Source: Bog-756 sp036553725 (GTDB lineage: Bacteria; Actinomycetota; Acidimicrobiia; Acidimicrobiales; RAAP-2). Taken from it: a stretch of 13,876 nt of DNA. Below, piece by piece: positions 6,246 to 13,053 of this stretch. Position 1 is the first letter of the stretch. The number at the start of each line of letters is the position of its first letter. The stretch spans positions 1-13,876 of the forward strand of contig DATBOO010000182.1 in the NCBI GenBank assembly GCA_036553725.1. Direction: 5' to 3'. The notes beneath the pieces are model-generated. The model searched no databases, had not been told where the DNA came from, and saw nothing but the letters and a program-made list of their open reading frames with translations. The translations under genes and the position numbers were made by a program.

Positions 6246-6408
6246 CGCGGAAATGTCGCGAGGTCGGCGTCGAAGTTCACGGTGCAGCGGCCGAGTGACT
6301 CAACAAGGTGGTCCGGTGTCTGCGGTGTCTGCGGTGTCTGCGGTGTCTGCGGTGACTCGGCCGTCGGTCCGAAGGGCTGTCATACCCACCTGCCACGCTG
6401 TCGACAGC
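6246..6408. other. Intergenic region with minisatellite, no gene seen
   Basis: Between the transporter stop and the tRNA I see no credible gene. The region is dominated by the 9-bp repeat at 6314-6354 and its flanking inverted repeat. CATACC near 6381-6386 could be a -10 for the tRNA, but this is weak. Confidence 0.5.
6288..6363. repeat. 9-bp tandem repeat (x4) enclosed by a 9-bp inverted repeat
   Basis: CGGTGTCTG occurs four times exactly at 6314-6349, followed by a partial CGGTG (6350-6354). The block is flanked by CGGCCGAGT (6288-6296) and its exact reverse complement ACTCGGCCG (6355-6363). The repeats would therefore sit in the loop of a 9-bp stem. The unit sequence differs from the 9-bp repeat inside the transporter gene. 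Confidence 0.85.
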
Positions 6409-6494
6409 GGAGGTGTGGCAGAGCGGCCTATCGCGTCGGCCTCAGAAGCCGATGACATCTCCAGTGTCCGTGGGTTCGAATCCCACCGCCTCCG
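6409..6494 (+). tRNA. tRNA with anticodon CAG (formally Leu) on a serine-type body
   Basis: The 86-nt sequence folds as a class II cloverleaf. The acceptor stem is GGAGGTG (6409-6415) with CGCCTCC (6487-6493), including one U-G pair. The D-arm is 6418-6434, with A12 facing C23 as a mismatch. The anticodon stem is TCGGC (6436-6440) with GCCGA (6448-6452) around the loop CTCAGAA, placing anticodon CAG at 6443-6445. The variable arm is GACA/TGTC (6454-6457, 6465-6468). The T-arm is GTGGG-TTCGAAT-CCCAC (6470-6486). CCA is not encoded. CAG would read CUG leucine codons. However, the discriminator is G (6494), not the A expected of bacterial tRNA-Leu. The GTGGC-GAGCGG-like D-arm and the TTCGAAT T-loop also resemble tRNA-Ser rather than the tRNA-Leu patterns. 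Identity and function are therefore uncertain. Confidence 0.82.
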
Positions 6495-6556
6495 CCGTCA
6501 TTGGCCTGGTATCCTGGTGGTACTGGAGATGCCATCGGGCTTGAATCTCAGGCCGG
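6436..6556. repeat. Long imperfect inverted repeat: the tRNA anticodon and variable arms copied in reverse downstream
   Basis: Bases 6436-6468 of the tRNA pair with 6519-6556. CGGCCT (6437-6442) pairs with AGGCCG. AAGCCGATG (6446-6454) pairs with 6533-6542, with one bulged G at 6539. CATCTCCAGT (6456-6465) pairs exactly with ACTGGAGATG (6522-6531). By hand count this gives 26 Watson-Crick pairs plus 3 wobbles, one mismatch and one internal loop at the anticodon. The downstream arm, read on the minus strand, is recognisably a copy of the tRNA segment with a longer anticodon loop. Confidence 0.8.
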
Positions 6557-6840
6557 TAAGCGAGGAGGCCCCCCGTTGCTGCGGGGGGCCTCCTCGCGTC
6601 CGGCGTGCCGGCGGCGGTGGGCCCGGGTGGTGGGTGCAACGATTCAGAAGCATCCGGTAGGGCGTTCAAGGTGGTGCCGGTGGGCCGGTGGTGGAGACGG
6701 GGCGATGAGGTGCGTTGCGGTGACGTTGAGAGCGGGTACTTGATGGTGGGTCCGGCCCCCGGTCGGAGTGGGGATCCCAAGGCGCAAATCGCCAACCGCC
6801 CTCCGGGCCTCGGTTTCTCGGAGATGCCGGACTGGTCGCC
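6495..6840. other. Non-coding region after the tRNA
   Basis: This stretch holds the reversed tRNA-like arm (6519-6556) and the strong hairpin (6560-6597). The rest (6598-6840) is GC-rich, with several in-frame readings that have no protein character. I see no convincing gene and only a small hairpin (GGCG/CGCC near 6781-6795). Confidence 0.5.
6560..6597 (+). terminator. Perfect 16-bp hairpin, likely terminator of the tRNA transcript
   Basis: GCGAGGAGGCCCCCCG (6560-6575) is exactly complementary to 6582-6597 across the loop TTGCTG. No T-tract follows. Its strength and its position 65 nt after the tRNA make a transcription terminator the simplest reading. Confidence 0.75.
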
Positions 6841-7146
6841 ATGCCGGCCCGCACTCTAAATCTGGCTCAGCGCATCGTCGTGGTCATCGGGCTCGGCATC
6901 GGCCTCGACGTCTTCGGCCAGTGGCTCGTATCCCGGGGTTCCGGAGCGACCGGCTGGGTGGCCTACGCGCCGCTGAGCCGTGCCGTGTACCTACCCGTCG
7001 GAGGCCTGCACCCGTGGGTGCGGATGATGGTATGGCTCGTCCTCACCGCGGTGTGGGTACTCGTCTCCGTTGCCCTCCTCCGGTCCCGGCCCGGCGGCGC
7101 CGGGCACAAGGAGGGCGCGGCGGCAACGGACAACCCCGTCACATGA
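6841..7146 (+). CDS. Small two-helix membrane protein of unknown function
   Basis: This 101-residue protein has two clear hydrophobic helices. Residues about 11-31 include RIVVVIGLGIGLDVFGQWLV, and residues about 60-82 include MMVWLVLTAVWVLVSVALL. The segment between them (GWVAYAPLSRAVYLPVGGLHPWVR) has the look of a conserved motif in short actinobacterial membrane proteins, but I cannot assign a function. The tail is Gly/Ala-rich and hydrophilic. The ATG at 6841 is the only reasonable start, and no strong Shine-Dalgarno precedes it. Its stop overlaps the start of the next short frame by ATGA (7143-7146). Confidence 0.62.
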   Translation: MPARTLNLAQRIVVVIGLGIGLDVFGQWLVSRGSGATGWVAYAPLSRAVYLPVGGLHPWVRMMVWLVLTAVWVLVSVALLRSRPGGAGHKEGAAATDNPVT

Positions 7147-7286
7147 CGACCCCGCCAGGAGCCCTGCTCCCATCCGGACGTGACTCCGACATCTTCGAAT
7201 ACAGCAACACCGCTGTCCTGCTCCGGTCCATGGAAAAGGAGGCCCGCACCATCCCGCACCCCGGGGTACGCCCGGACCAGGGCTGA
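7143..7286 (+). pseudogene. Remnant of an APH-type phosphotransferase N-lobe
   Basis: A 47-residue frame starts at ATG 7143, overlapping the previous stop as ATGA, and ends at TGA 7284-7286. It reads GALLPSGRDSDIFEY near the start, then VLLRSMEKEARTI. In aminoglycoside phosphotransferase-like kinases an S/A-GRD-A/S-D-I/V-F-E-Y nucleotide-loop motif is followed by V-L-R-R and by a conserved E-A-R-T-M helix. Here the same landmarks occur in the same order but are compressed, and the catalytic HGD and metal-binding D parts are absent. This looks like the decayed 5' end of such a gene. A genuine coupled small protein is the alternative. The family match is by eye and moderate in strength. Confidence 0.5.
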
Positions 7287-7345
7287 GCGCCGACACCGAC
7301 GCCGGCCCGGGGCCGGCTCGCCGTCGCCCGCAACGCCGGTCCCGG

Positions 7346-7375
7346 TTCGCAGTCGTCGGCCGGCTCGGCCATTCT
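7346..7375 (+). promoter_or_regulatory. Promoter of the DUF503 gene, leaderless arrangement
   Basis: TTCGCA (7346-7351) and CATTCT (7370-7375) are spaced by 18 bp. The -10 ends 6 nt before the ATG at 7382, so transcription would start at or next to the start codon. No Shine-Dalgarno is present. Confidence 0.45.
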
Positions 7376-7381
7376 TGGGTC

Positions 7382-7678
7382 ATGCTGCACGCCTGCGCGC
7401 TCACCCTCGACCTCCGCATCCCCGACAGCGGCTCGTTGAAGGCCAAACGGATGATCGTCAAGCACATGGTCGAGACCAGCAAGGCCCGCTTCGGGGTGGC
7501 CGCCGCCGAGGTCGGCTACCACGACCGCCGGCAGCGGGCCGAGCTCGGCTTCGCCGCCGTGGCCGGCACCCAGGGCCACGTCGAGGAGGTACTCGACACC
7601 GTGGAGCGTTTCGTATGGTCCCACCCCGAGGTGGAGGTGCTGGCCGGAACCCGGGCCTGGCTCGAGACGGACCGCTGA
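7382..7678 (+). CDS. DUF503 family protein (YlxP-like)
   Basis: This 98-residue protein matches the DUF503 pattern through its whole length: a first strand (MLHACALTLDLRIPDSGSLK), the SLKAKRMIVKHMVE helix, an AAAEVGYHDRRQRAELG segment and a C-terminal helix with VEEVLDTVERFV. DUF503 proteins are small cytoplasmic proteins of poorly defined function, often encoded near infB, rbfA and truB, which suggests a link to ribosome maturation. Here the gene is not beside those genes. Instead it sits alone between a decayed kinase fragment and a TIGR03084 gene. The ATG at 7382 follows a -10-like box by 6 nt. Residue conservation looks normal and the gene appears intact. Confidence 0.9.
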   Translation: MLHACALTLDLRIPDSGSLKAKRMIVKHMVETSKARFGVAAAEVGYHDRRQRAELGFAAVAGTQGHVEEVLDTVERFVWSHPEVEVLAGTRAWLETDR

Positions 7679-7713
7679 CCGTCGGGTCGCGGGCCGCGGC
7701 CCGGGCCGTGCCG

Positions 7714-7719
7714 TAGTCT
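7714..7719 (+). promoter_or_regulatory. -10 box of the TIGR03084 gene, leaderless arrangement
   Basis: TAGTCT is followed by 7 nt and then the GTG at 7727. A perfect 14-bp palindrome (7690-7703) occupies the place of the -35 and could be a weak terminator of the DUF503 gene or a protein-binding site. Confidence 0.45.
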
Positions 7720-7726
7720 CGGGCCG

Positions 7727-8575
7727 GTGACCACGCTGCCCGAGCTGCTGGCCGACCTCGAGGACGAGTTCGCCGATCTCCGCCGGATGGTGGCGCCGCT
7801 GGCGGCCCGTGCCCCCGAGTGGGACCGGGCCACGCCGGCCGAGGGGTGGGCGGTGAGGGACCAGATCAGCCACCTGGCCTTTTTCGACGACGCCGGCCGC
7901 ATGGCCATGGTGGCGCCCGACGAGTTCGCCCAGGGAGCGGCCCTGGCCATGGAACAGATGGGGGACCCCATGGAGGCCCACCTGGTGATGGGCCGGTCGA
8001 TGGACGGGGTCGAGCTCCTGGCCTGGTGGGACACCGCCCACCGGGGGATGGCCGCGGCGTTCGCCGGCGCCGATCCCTCCGCCCGGGTCCCCTGGTACGG
8101 CCCGCCGATGGGGGTGTTGTCGTTCGTTTCGGCCCGCCTGATGGAGACCTGGGCGCACGGCCAGGATGTGGCCGATGCCCTTGGCGTCGAGCGCCGGCCG
8201 ACCGACCGGCTCCGCCACGTGGCCCATCTGGGGGTCCGGTCCCGACCCTTCTCGTACCTGGTCCGCAGCCGGGAGGCGCCCCCCGGGCGCATCGATGTGC
8301 TCCTGGCAGCTCCCTCCGGTGAGCCCTGGCGGTGGCAGATCGGCGAAGTTGCCGACGGCGGGGCGGCCGATGGTTTGGCCGACGGTGGGGTAGCCGACGG
8401 CGCGCCGGCCTCGGTGGTCCGCGGCCCCGCCCTCGACTTCTGCCTGGTGGTGACCCAGCGCCGCAACCTGGCCGACACCGCCCTGGTGGTGGAGGGCGAC
8501 CCCGCCGCCGACTGGATGTCGGTGGCCCAGGCCTTCGCCGGCCCGCCCGGCCCCGGCCGGCCTCCGCTGGCGTAG
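7727..8575 (+). CDS. TIGR03084 family metal-binding protein (mycothiol maleylpyruvate isomerase/DinB-like fold)
   Basis: This 282-residue protein begins with TTLPELLADLEDEFADLRRMV and has the four-helix DinB/MDMPI-like N-terminal domain. WAVRDQISHLAFFD carries H49, and RLMETWAHGQDV carries E140 and H144, the expected metal ligands. The C-terminal domain (about 200-280) ends in the family signature LDFCLVVTQRRNLADTALVVEGD and AQAFAGPPG. Related proteins use a thiol cofactor or metal for isomerase or transferase reactions; the substrate of this subfamily is not known to me. Residues about 209-227 hold a run of ADGG-like repeats that interrupts the C-terminal domain, encoded by imperfect GCCGACGG units near 8350-8401. 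The GTG at 7727 is supported by a -10 box 7 nt upstream. It is convergent with the threonine aldolase gene. Confidence 0.88.
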   Translation: MTTLPELLADLEDEFADLRRMVAPLAARAPEWDRATPAEGWAVRDQISHLAFFDDAGRMAMVAPDEFAQGAALAMEQMGDPMEAHLVMGRSMDGVELLAWWDTAHRGMAAAFAGADPSARVPWYGPPMGVLSFVSARLMETWAHGQDVADALGVERRPTDRLRHVAHLGVRSRPFSYLVRSREAPPGRIDVLLAAPSGEPWRWQIGEVADGGAADGLADGGVADGAPASVVRGPALDFCLVVTQRRNLADTALVVEGDPAADWMSVAQAFAGPPGPGRPPLA

Positions 8576-8576
8576 A

Positions 8577-8590
8577 CCGGGTGAGCCCGG
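8577..8590. terminator. Short hairpin between convergent genes
   Basis: CCGGG (8577-8581) pairs with CCCGG (8586-8590) around TGAG, between the ends of the TIGR03084 and threonine aldolase genes. The stem is only 5 bp and no T-run follows, so this is a weak candidate. Confidence 0.25.
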
Positions 8591-8603
8591 CCTGATCCCG
8601 CAG

Positions 8604-8637
8604 TCAGCCCCGCGGTCAGCCCCGCGGTCAGCCCCGC
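8604..8637. repeat. 12-bp tandem repeat, 2.8 copies, containing the threonine aldolase stop codon
   Basis: TCAGCCCCGCGG is repeated at 8604-8615 and 8616-8627, with a partial copy at 8628-8637. On the minus strand each unit reads CGGGGC-TGA, so the gene's stop at 8628-8630 is followed by two more in-frame TGA codons at 12-bp intervals. Confidence 0.9.
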
Positions 8638-9698
8638 ACGGGGGCCCGGTGGGAGGCCATCGCCGCGGCCACCCGGATCACGAAGTCGTCGACGTCGGCT
8701 TCGGTGGTGTCGAACGACGCCATCCACCGCACGACGTGGGTCGCCTCGTCCCAGACGTAGAACGGGTACTCCTGTCGCAGCGCCCGGGCCACCCCGGGGG
8801 GGATGGCGGCGAACACAGCGTTGGCCTCGACCGGGTGGACCACCTCGACCCCCTCCACGCCGGCGACCCCGTCGGCCAGTCTCCGGGCCATCCGGTTGGC
8901 CTGCTCGGCGTTCGTCCGCCACAGGTCTCCGGACAGCAGGGCGACGAACTGGGCCGACACGAAGCGCATCTTGGAGGCCAGCTGCATGGACTGCTTGCGG
9001 ATGTAGCGCAGCGACGACTCCCCGACGGGGCGGAACGAGACCACCGCCTCGGCCCCCATGGCCCCGTTCTTGGTGGCACCGAAGGACAGCACGTCCACCC
9101 CCGCCGCCGAGCCGAACGCGCCGAGCCCGACACCCAGCGACGCCGCCGCGTTGGACAGGCGGGCCCCATCGAGGTGGAGCCACATCCCCCGCTCGTGGGC
9201 CCAGCGCCCGAGCCGGCGGATCTCGTCCACCCGGTAGCAGGTGCCGACCTCGGTGGACTGGGTGATCGACACCACCTTGGGCTGGACATGGTGCTCGTCC
9301 CCGGTGCCCACGGCCGCGGCCTCGACCAGTTCCGGCGTGAGCTTGCCGTCCGGGGTCGGGACGGCGACGAGTTTGCTGCCCAGGTGGCGCTCCGGCGCGC
9401 CGCACTCGTCGACGTTGATGTGGGCGCTCTCGGCGCAGATGACCGCCTCGAACGGCCGCAGCAGCGACTGGAGCCCGACCACATTGGCACCCGTCCCGTT
9501 GAAGCAGAACAGCACCTCCGCCTCCTCCCCGAAATGCCTCCGGAAGAGACCGACGGCCTCGGCGGTGACCGGATCGGCGCCGTACGAGGGGGCATGGGTG
9601 GCGCCGTCGGTGGTGCCGTTGGCCTCGGCGATGGCCGCCAGCACCTCGGGATGGATGCCGGACCAGTTGTCGCTGGCGAAGCTCCGTCGGCCGGTCAT
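8628..9698 (-). CDS. Low-specificity L-threonine aldolase (PLP enzyme)
   Basis: This 356-residue protein of aspartate aminotransferase fold cleaves L-threonine or L-allo-threonine to glycine and acetaldehyde in the cytoplasm. Family landmarks are all visible: FASDNWSGIHPEV at the N-terminus, the CFNGTGANVVGL phosphate-binding loop (about 65-76), H93 in SAHINVDECG that stacks on PLP, HLDGARLSNA with D177, and SFGATKNG with the PLP lysine K210. KMRFVSAQF and the C-terminal FVIRVAAA helix are also normal. The ATG at 9696-9698 is only 2 nt after the ettA stop, so translation is probably coupled to ettA; a longer upstream frame would overlap ettA and lacks family sequence. The stop codon lies in a 12-bp tandem repeat. 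The precise stereochemical preference cannot be read from the sequence. Confidence 0.92.
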   Translation of the reverse strand: MTGRRSFASDNWSGIHPEVLAAIAEANGTTDGATHAPSYGADPVTAEAVGLFRRHFGEEAEVLFCFNGTGANVVGLQSLLRPFEAVICAESAHINVDECGAPERHLGSKLVAVPTPDGKLTPELVEAAAVGTGDEHHVQPKVVSITQSTEVGTCYRVDEIRRLGRWAHERGMWLHLDGARLSNAAASLGVGLGAFGSAAGVDVLSFGATKNGAMGAEAVVSFRPVGESSLRYIRKQSMQLASKMRFVSAQFVALLSGDLWRTNAEQANRMARRLADGVAGVEGVEVVHPVEANAVFAAIPPGVARALRQEYPFYVWDEATHVVRWMASFDTTEADVDDFVIRVAAAMASHRAPVRG

Positions 9699-9700
9699 CG

Positions 9701-11380
<1,680 letters not shown>

Positions 11381-11386
11381 CCGACC

Positions 11387-11392
11387 AGTGTG
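11387..11392 (-). promoter_or_regulatory. -10-like box of ettA, leaderless arrangement
   Basis: On the minus strand CACACT is followed by 6 nt (GGTCGG) and the ATG. It matches the TATACT consensus in four of six positions, and the spacing equals that at four other starts in the window. Confidence 0.3.
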
Positions 11393-11398
11393 CCAGCC

Positions 11399-11455
11399 TC
11401 AGGCGGGGTCCAGTTCCCCCAGGGCTTCAGGCCGGGTCCAATTCCCTCCGGACCT
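11399..11455. repeat. Imperfect 28/29-bp direct repeat
   Basis: TCAGGCGGGGTCCAGTTCCC at 11399 onward recurs as TCAGGCCGGGTCCAATTCCC at 11427 onward, with further similarity to about 11455. It lies between ettA and the LPXTG gene, overlapping one arm of the terminator hairpin. Confidence 0.6.
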
Positions 11456-11496
11456 TCGGAGGGTGCCCGAGGTCGGCCCGATCAGATCTCGGGCCG
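11444..11496 (-). terminator. Two tandem hairpins, likely terminator of the LPXTG gene
   Basis: Just after the minus-strand gene end at 11513 come two stems. CGGCCCGA (11474-11481) pairs with TCGGGCCG (11489-11496) around a 7-nt loop. CCCTCCG (11444-11450) pairs with CGGAGGG (11457-11463) around a 6-nt loop. Read on the minus strand, the second is followed by AATT. Tandem placement downstream of a gene supports termination. Confidence 0.55.
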
Positions 11497-11512
11497 CCTC
11501 GTCGGATCGGCG

Positions 11513-12274
11513 TCAGCCGCTGTGCACGGTCGCCAGCAGCCGGCGGGCCAACCTGCGCCACGATGCCGTGGAGTTGAGCAGGACCAGGCCGAGCATCACC
11601 AGCAGCAGGCCGATGGCCAACAACGGCTTGGTGTCGACGCCGGTGAAGGGCAGCTGGGTGGGCGCCGGTGTCGGTGTCGCTGGGGCCGCTACCGGCGTAG
11701 CCACCGGCACCGCTGGGACCGGTGGTGCGACATGGGGCGCAGCCGGCGGGGTAGGTGGTATCGGCGCCCCGGTCGTCGGTGTCGGGGGCTCGGTGGTCGG
11801 GGTGACGATCGGAGTTATGGGCTTGGTCGTGGTCGTCGTCGTCGTCGTCGTGGGAGGTTCGCAGTTGTCGATGGTGTGCTGGAACCCGCGCTTGGCTACC
11901 CACGGAGGGCCGACGTAGGCGTCAGCCTGGATCACCCCGCAGAAGTTCTCGGGGTAGGGGATGGTCAACGTTCCCGATGTCCCGTAGACGGTGGCCACGT
12001 CGACATGAAGCTTCGGCTCGTTGAGGAAGAACTTCCACTGGCAGTCCGGCTGCGAGGTCGGGCAGGCAGGAGTCGGGATGATCAACTCCGCCTGCTGGGC
12101 CGCATCGTCGAAGATGATGACCGCCGTGGTCGGAGGGTCGGACACCTGGGTGGTGGCCTGGGTGATTGCCGGGGTCGTCGCCGCGGCGGTCGCGGTCCAC
12201 GCAGCACCGCCGAGGGTGACGCTGAGTGCGATCAGCGCCGTGACCGAGCTCAATACCACGAATATGCGTTTCAC
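11513..12274 (-). CDS. Secreted, LPXTG-anchored cell wall protein
   Basis: This 253-residue protein starts at GTG 12272-12274, chosen because GAGGGAG (12281-12287 on the minus strand) is a strong Shine-Dalgarno at ideal spacing. The layout is a signal peptide (MKRIFVVLSS, hydrophobic core to about 25, Ala-rich cleavage region near 32), a small extracellular domain (about 45-138) and a Thr/Pro/Ala-rich stalk (139-207). It ends with LPFTG (208-212), a hydrophobic helix (217-233) and a basic tail. The extracellular domain has four cysteines (C71, C78, C112, C138), likely two disulfides. Sortase would attach the protein to peptidoglycan; no sortase gene is in the window. The nine-threonine run (142-150) comes from a GTC/GAC-type triplet repeat. 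Function of the domain is unknown; a surface or adhesion role is inferred only from the anchor. Confidence 0.85.
   Translation of the reverse strand: MKRIFVVLSSVTALIALSVTLGGAAWTATAAATTPAITQATTQVSDPPTTAVIIFDDAAQQAELIIPTPACPTSQPDCQWKFFLNEPKLHVDVATVYGTSGTLTIPYPENFCGVIQADAYVGPPWVAKRGFQHTIDNCEPPTTTTTTTTTKPITPIVTPTTEPPTPTTGAPIPPTPPAAPHVAPPVPAVPVATPVAAPATPTPAPTQLPFTGVDTKPLLAIGLLLVMLGLVLLNSTASWRRLARRLLATVHSG
11832..11849. repeat. Triplet microsatellite (GTC)6 in the LPXTG gene
   Basis: Six exact GTC units on the plus strand form the core of the poly-threonine run in the stalk of the LPXTG protein. Length change would alter stalk length without a frameshift. Confidence 0.85.
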
Positions 12275-12280
12275 GTTTGC

Positions 12281-12287
12281 TCCCTCA
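12281..12287 (-). promoter_or_regulatory. Strong ribosome binding site of the LPXTG gene
   Basis: GAGGGAG on the minus strand is 6 nt before the GTG at 12274. It decides the start and contrasts with the several genes here that lack any ribosome binding site. Confidence 0.75.
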
Positions 12288-12326
12288 TTTGTTCCTCTTG
12301 GTCGAACCGTTGGTCCACTCTCGGGG

Positions 12327-12466
12327 GGGTGCTGGGCATCCGCCGGCAAGAGCCGGCATGCGCCGCTCCCACACTGATCCGGTCAGCACCCTCGATTGCC
12401 CTCTCCGGGTCGGCTCGCCCCTTGCGGTCATTCGACCGCCGTTGCTCTCAGGACTGCACCCGACCC
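12327..12466 (-). ncRNA. Structured leader of the LPXTG gene (riboswitch-like, unassigned)
   Basis: Read on the minus strand upstream of the ribosome binding site, two multi-part stems occur in succession. The distal one closes with 12460-12466 paired to 12407-12413 (GGGTCGG/CCGACCC) and contains an inner hairpin GCGGTC/GACCGC (12424-12439) with a 4-nt loop. The proximal one closes with 12384-12391 paired to 12327-12334 (GGGTGCTG/CAGCACCC). Inside it is a hairpin of GCCGGC arms (12342-12357), extended by GCAT/ATGC after a 2-nt bulge, plus a competing CTGA/TCAG pair (12374-12386). Junction segments such as CCTGAGAGCAACG are unpaired. The architecture suggests a regulatory RNA, but I could not match it to a known riboswitch class. 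Being GC-rich, some of this pairing could be chance. Confidence 0.4.
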
Positions 12467-12731
12467 ATGCCATGACTTGATCGCTCCCCTCGACTTCGAC
12501 CGCAGGCCTCTCGTAAGAGGGTTGCCGAGCTACCTCCAATCCGGTCGGACGTTGATCCGTGGATTTTTGGCAAATGCCATCGGCCCAGTGAGCGAAGTAG
12601 ACGAAATCTTACCCACGACGTCTGCCCAGCGTCCCGCGCAATTTCTCACATTTCACCGTCTGTGGTCACTGCATCATTTCGAGTGTTGCAATCGGTCTCG
12701 ACACGTCATTTTCGGGTGCGCGCGACGACCC

Positions 12732-12754
12732 TTGCACTATGTGAATCAGTGCAA
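12732..12754. promoter_or_regulatory. Inverted repeat upstream of the HTH gene
   Basis: TTGCACT (12732-12738) and AGTGCAA (12748-12754) form an exact 7-bp inverted repeat with a 9-bp centre. It lies just upstream of the candidate -35 of the HTH gene, a typical position for a regulator site. Which protein binds is unknown; autoregulation by the HTH protein is one possibility. Confidence 0.4.
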
Positions 12755-12765
12755 CAACCTTTCGC

Positions 12766-12793
12766 TTGCCGTATCGGTTCGCAAGGGTAATCT
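12766..12793 (+). promoter_or_regulatory. Candidate promoter of the HTH gene
   Basis: TTGCCG (12766-12771) and TAATCT (12788-12793) are separated by 16 bp. Transcription would start near 12800, leaving about 17 nt before the ATG at 12817. Confidence 0.45.
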
Positions 12794-12816
12794 TGTAGTG
12801 TTAGAAACGAGACCAG

Positions 12817-13053
12817 ATGCCATTCGAACCCCGACCGGTAGCCGCCAAGGCGTGGAAAGCCCTTGATCGGGTGGTAGCCGCAAACGATGCCATGAGGGAT
12901 GCCGAGGCCAAGCGCGCCAGGCAGGCCCGGAAGCGGGCCAAGGCCATCCAGGACGCCCGGAGGAACGGTCTCTCCCTCGAAGCCATCGCCGAGCGGCTCG
13001 GAGTCAGCCGCGAGCGGGTGCGTCAGATGGGGGCGAGACCGGTAGAGAAATAG
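12817..13053 (+). CDS. Small sigma-70 region-4-like HTH protein
   Basis: This 78-residue protein is very basic. Residues about 8-48 form a long Ala/Lys/Arg-rich helix (KAWKALDRVVAANDAMRDAE and onward). Residues about 51-72 are a helix-turn-helix: GLSLEAIAERLGVSRERVRQ. This matches the sigma-70 region 4.2 type of HTH, as in the C-terminus of sigma factors, where S-R-E-R-V-R-Q contacts the -35 element. No region 2 or other sigma domains are present, so it is probably a stand-alone DNA-binding regulator rather than a sigma factor. The ATG at 12817 follows a candidate promoter closely. Its TAG stop overlaps the first unit of the 16-bp repeat array. Its targets are unknown. Confidence 0.75.
   Translation: MPFEPRPVAAKAWKALDRVVAANDAMRDAEAKRARQARKRAKAIQDARRNGLSLEAIAERLGVSRERVRQMGARPVEK

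Larger units (their letters stand above)
12475..12816. other. Low-GC intergenic stretch between divergent genes
   Basis: This region has no convincing gene and is clearly richer in A and T than the rest of the window, especially 12560-12800. It contains a CCTCT/AGAGG hairpin near 12510-12525, a 7-bp inverted repeat (12732-12754) and a candidate plus-strand promoter (12766-12793). It probably also holds the promoter of the minus-strand LPXTG gene, which I could not place. Confidence 0.5.

Noticed and set aside
6409..6600. tRNA as integration site of a genomic island
   Set aside because: No integrase gene and no direct repeat of the tRNA 3' end were found in the window. The downstream similarity is inverted and covers the anticodon and variable arms, not the 3' end.
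6085..6660. 191-aa plus-strand ORF with VSA repeats
   Set aside because: It overlaps the transporter 3' end, the minisatellite and the tRNA. The repeats are just the translated 9-bp unit.
6442..6795. 117-aa minus-strand ORF ending in an AVGFEPTD-type peptide
   Set aside because: The VGFEPT string is the well-known false translation of the reverse strand of a tRNA T-arm. The ORF overlaps the tRNA and the hairpin and has no other support.
12407..12466. TPP or guanidine riboswitch
   Set aside because: A CTGAGAG string and the nearby stems resemble parts of these motifs, but the other required conserved blocks are missing, so only an unassigned structured leader is reported.
12396..12866. 156-aa plus-strand ORF
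   Set aside because: It lies across the structured leader and the low-GC region and overlaps the HTH gene out of frame. Cys/His/Arg-rich with no domain pattern.
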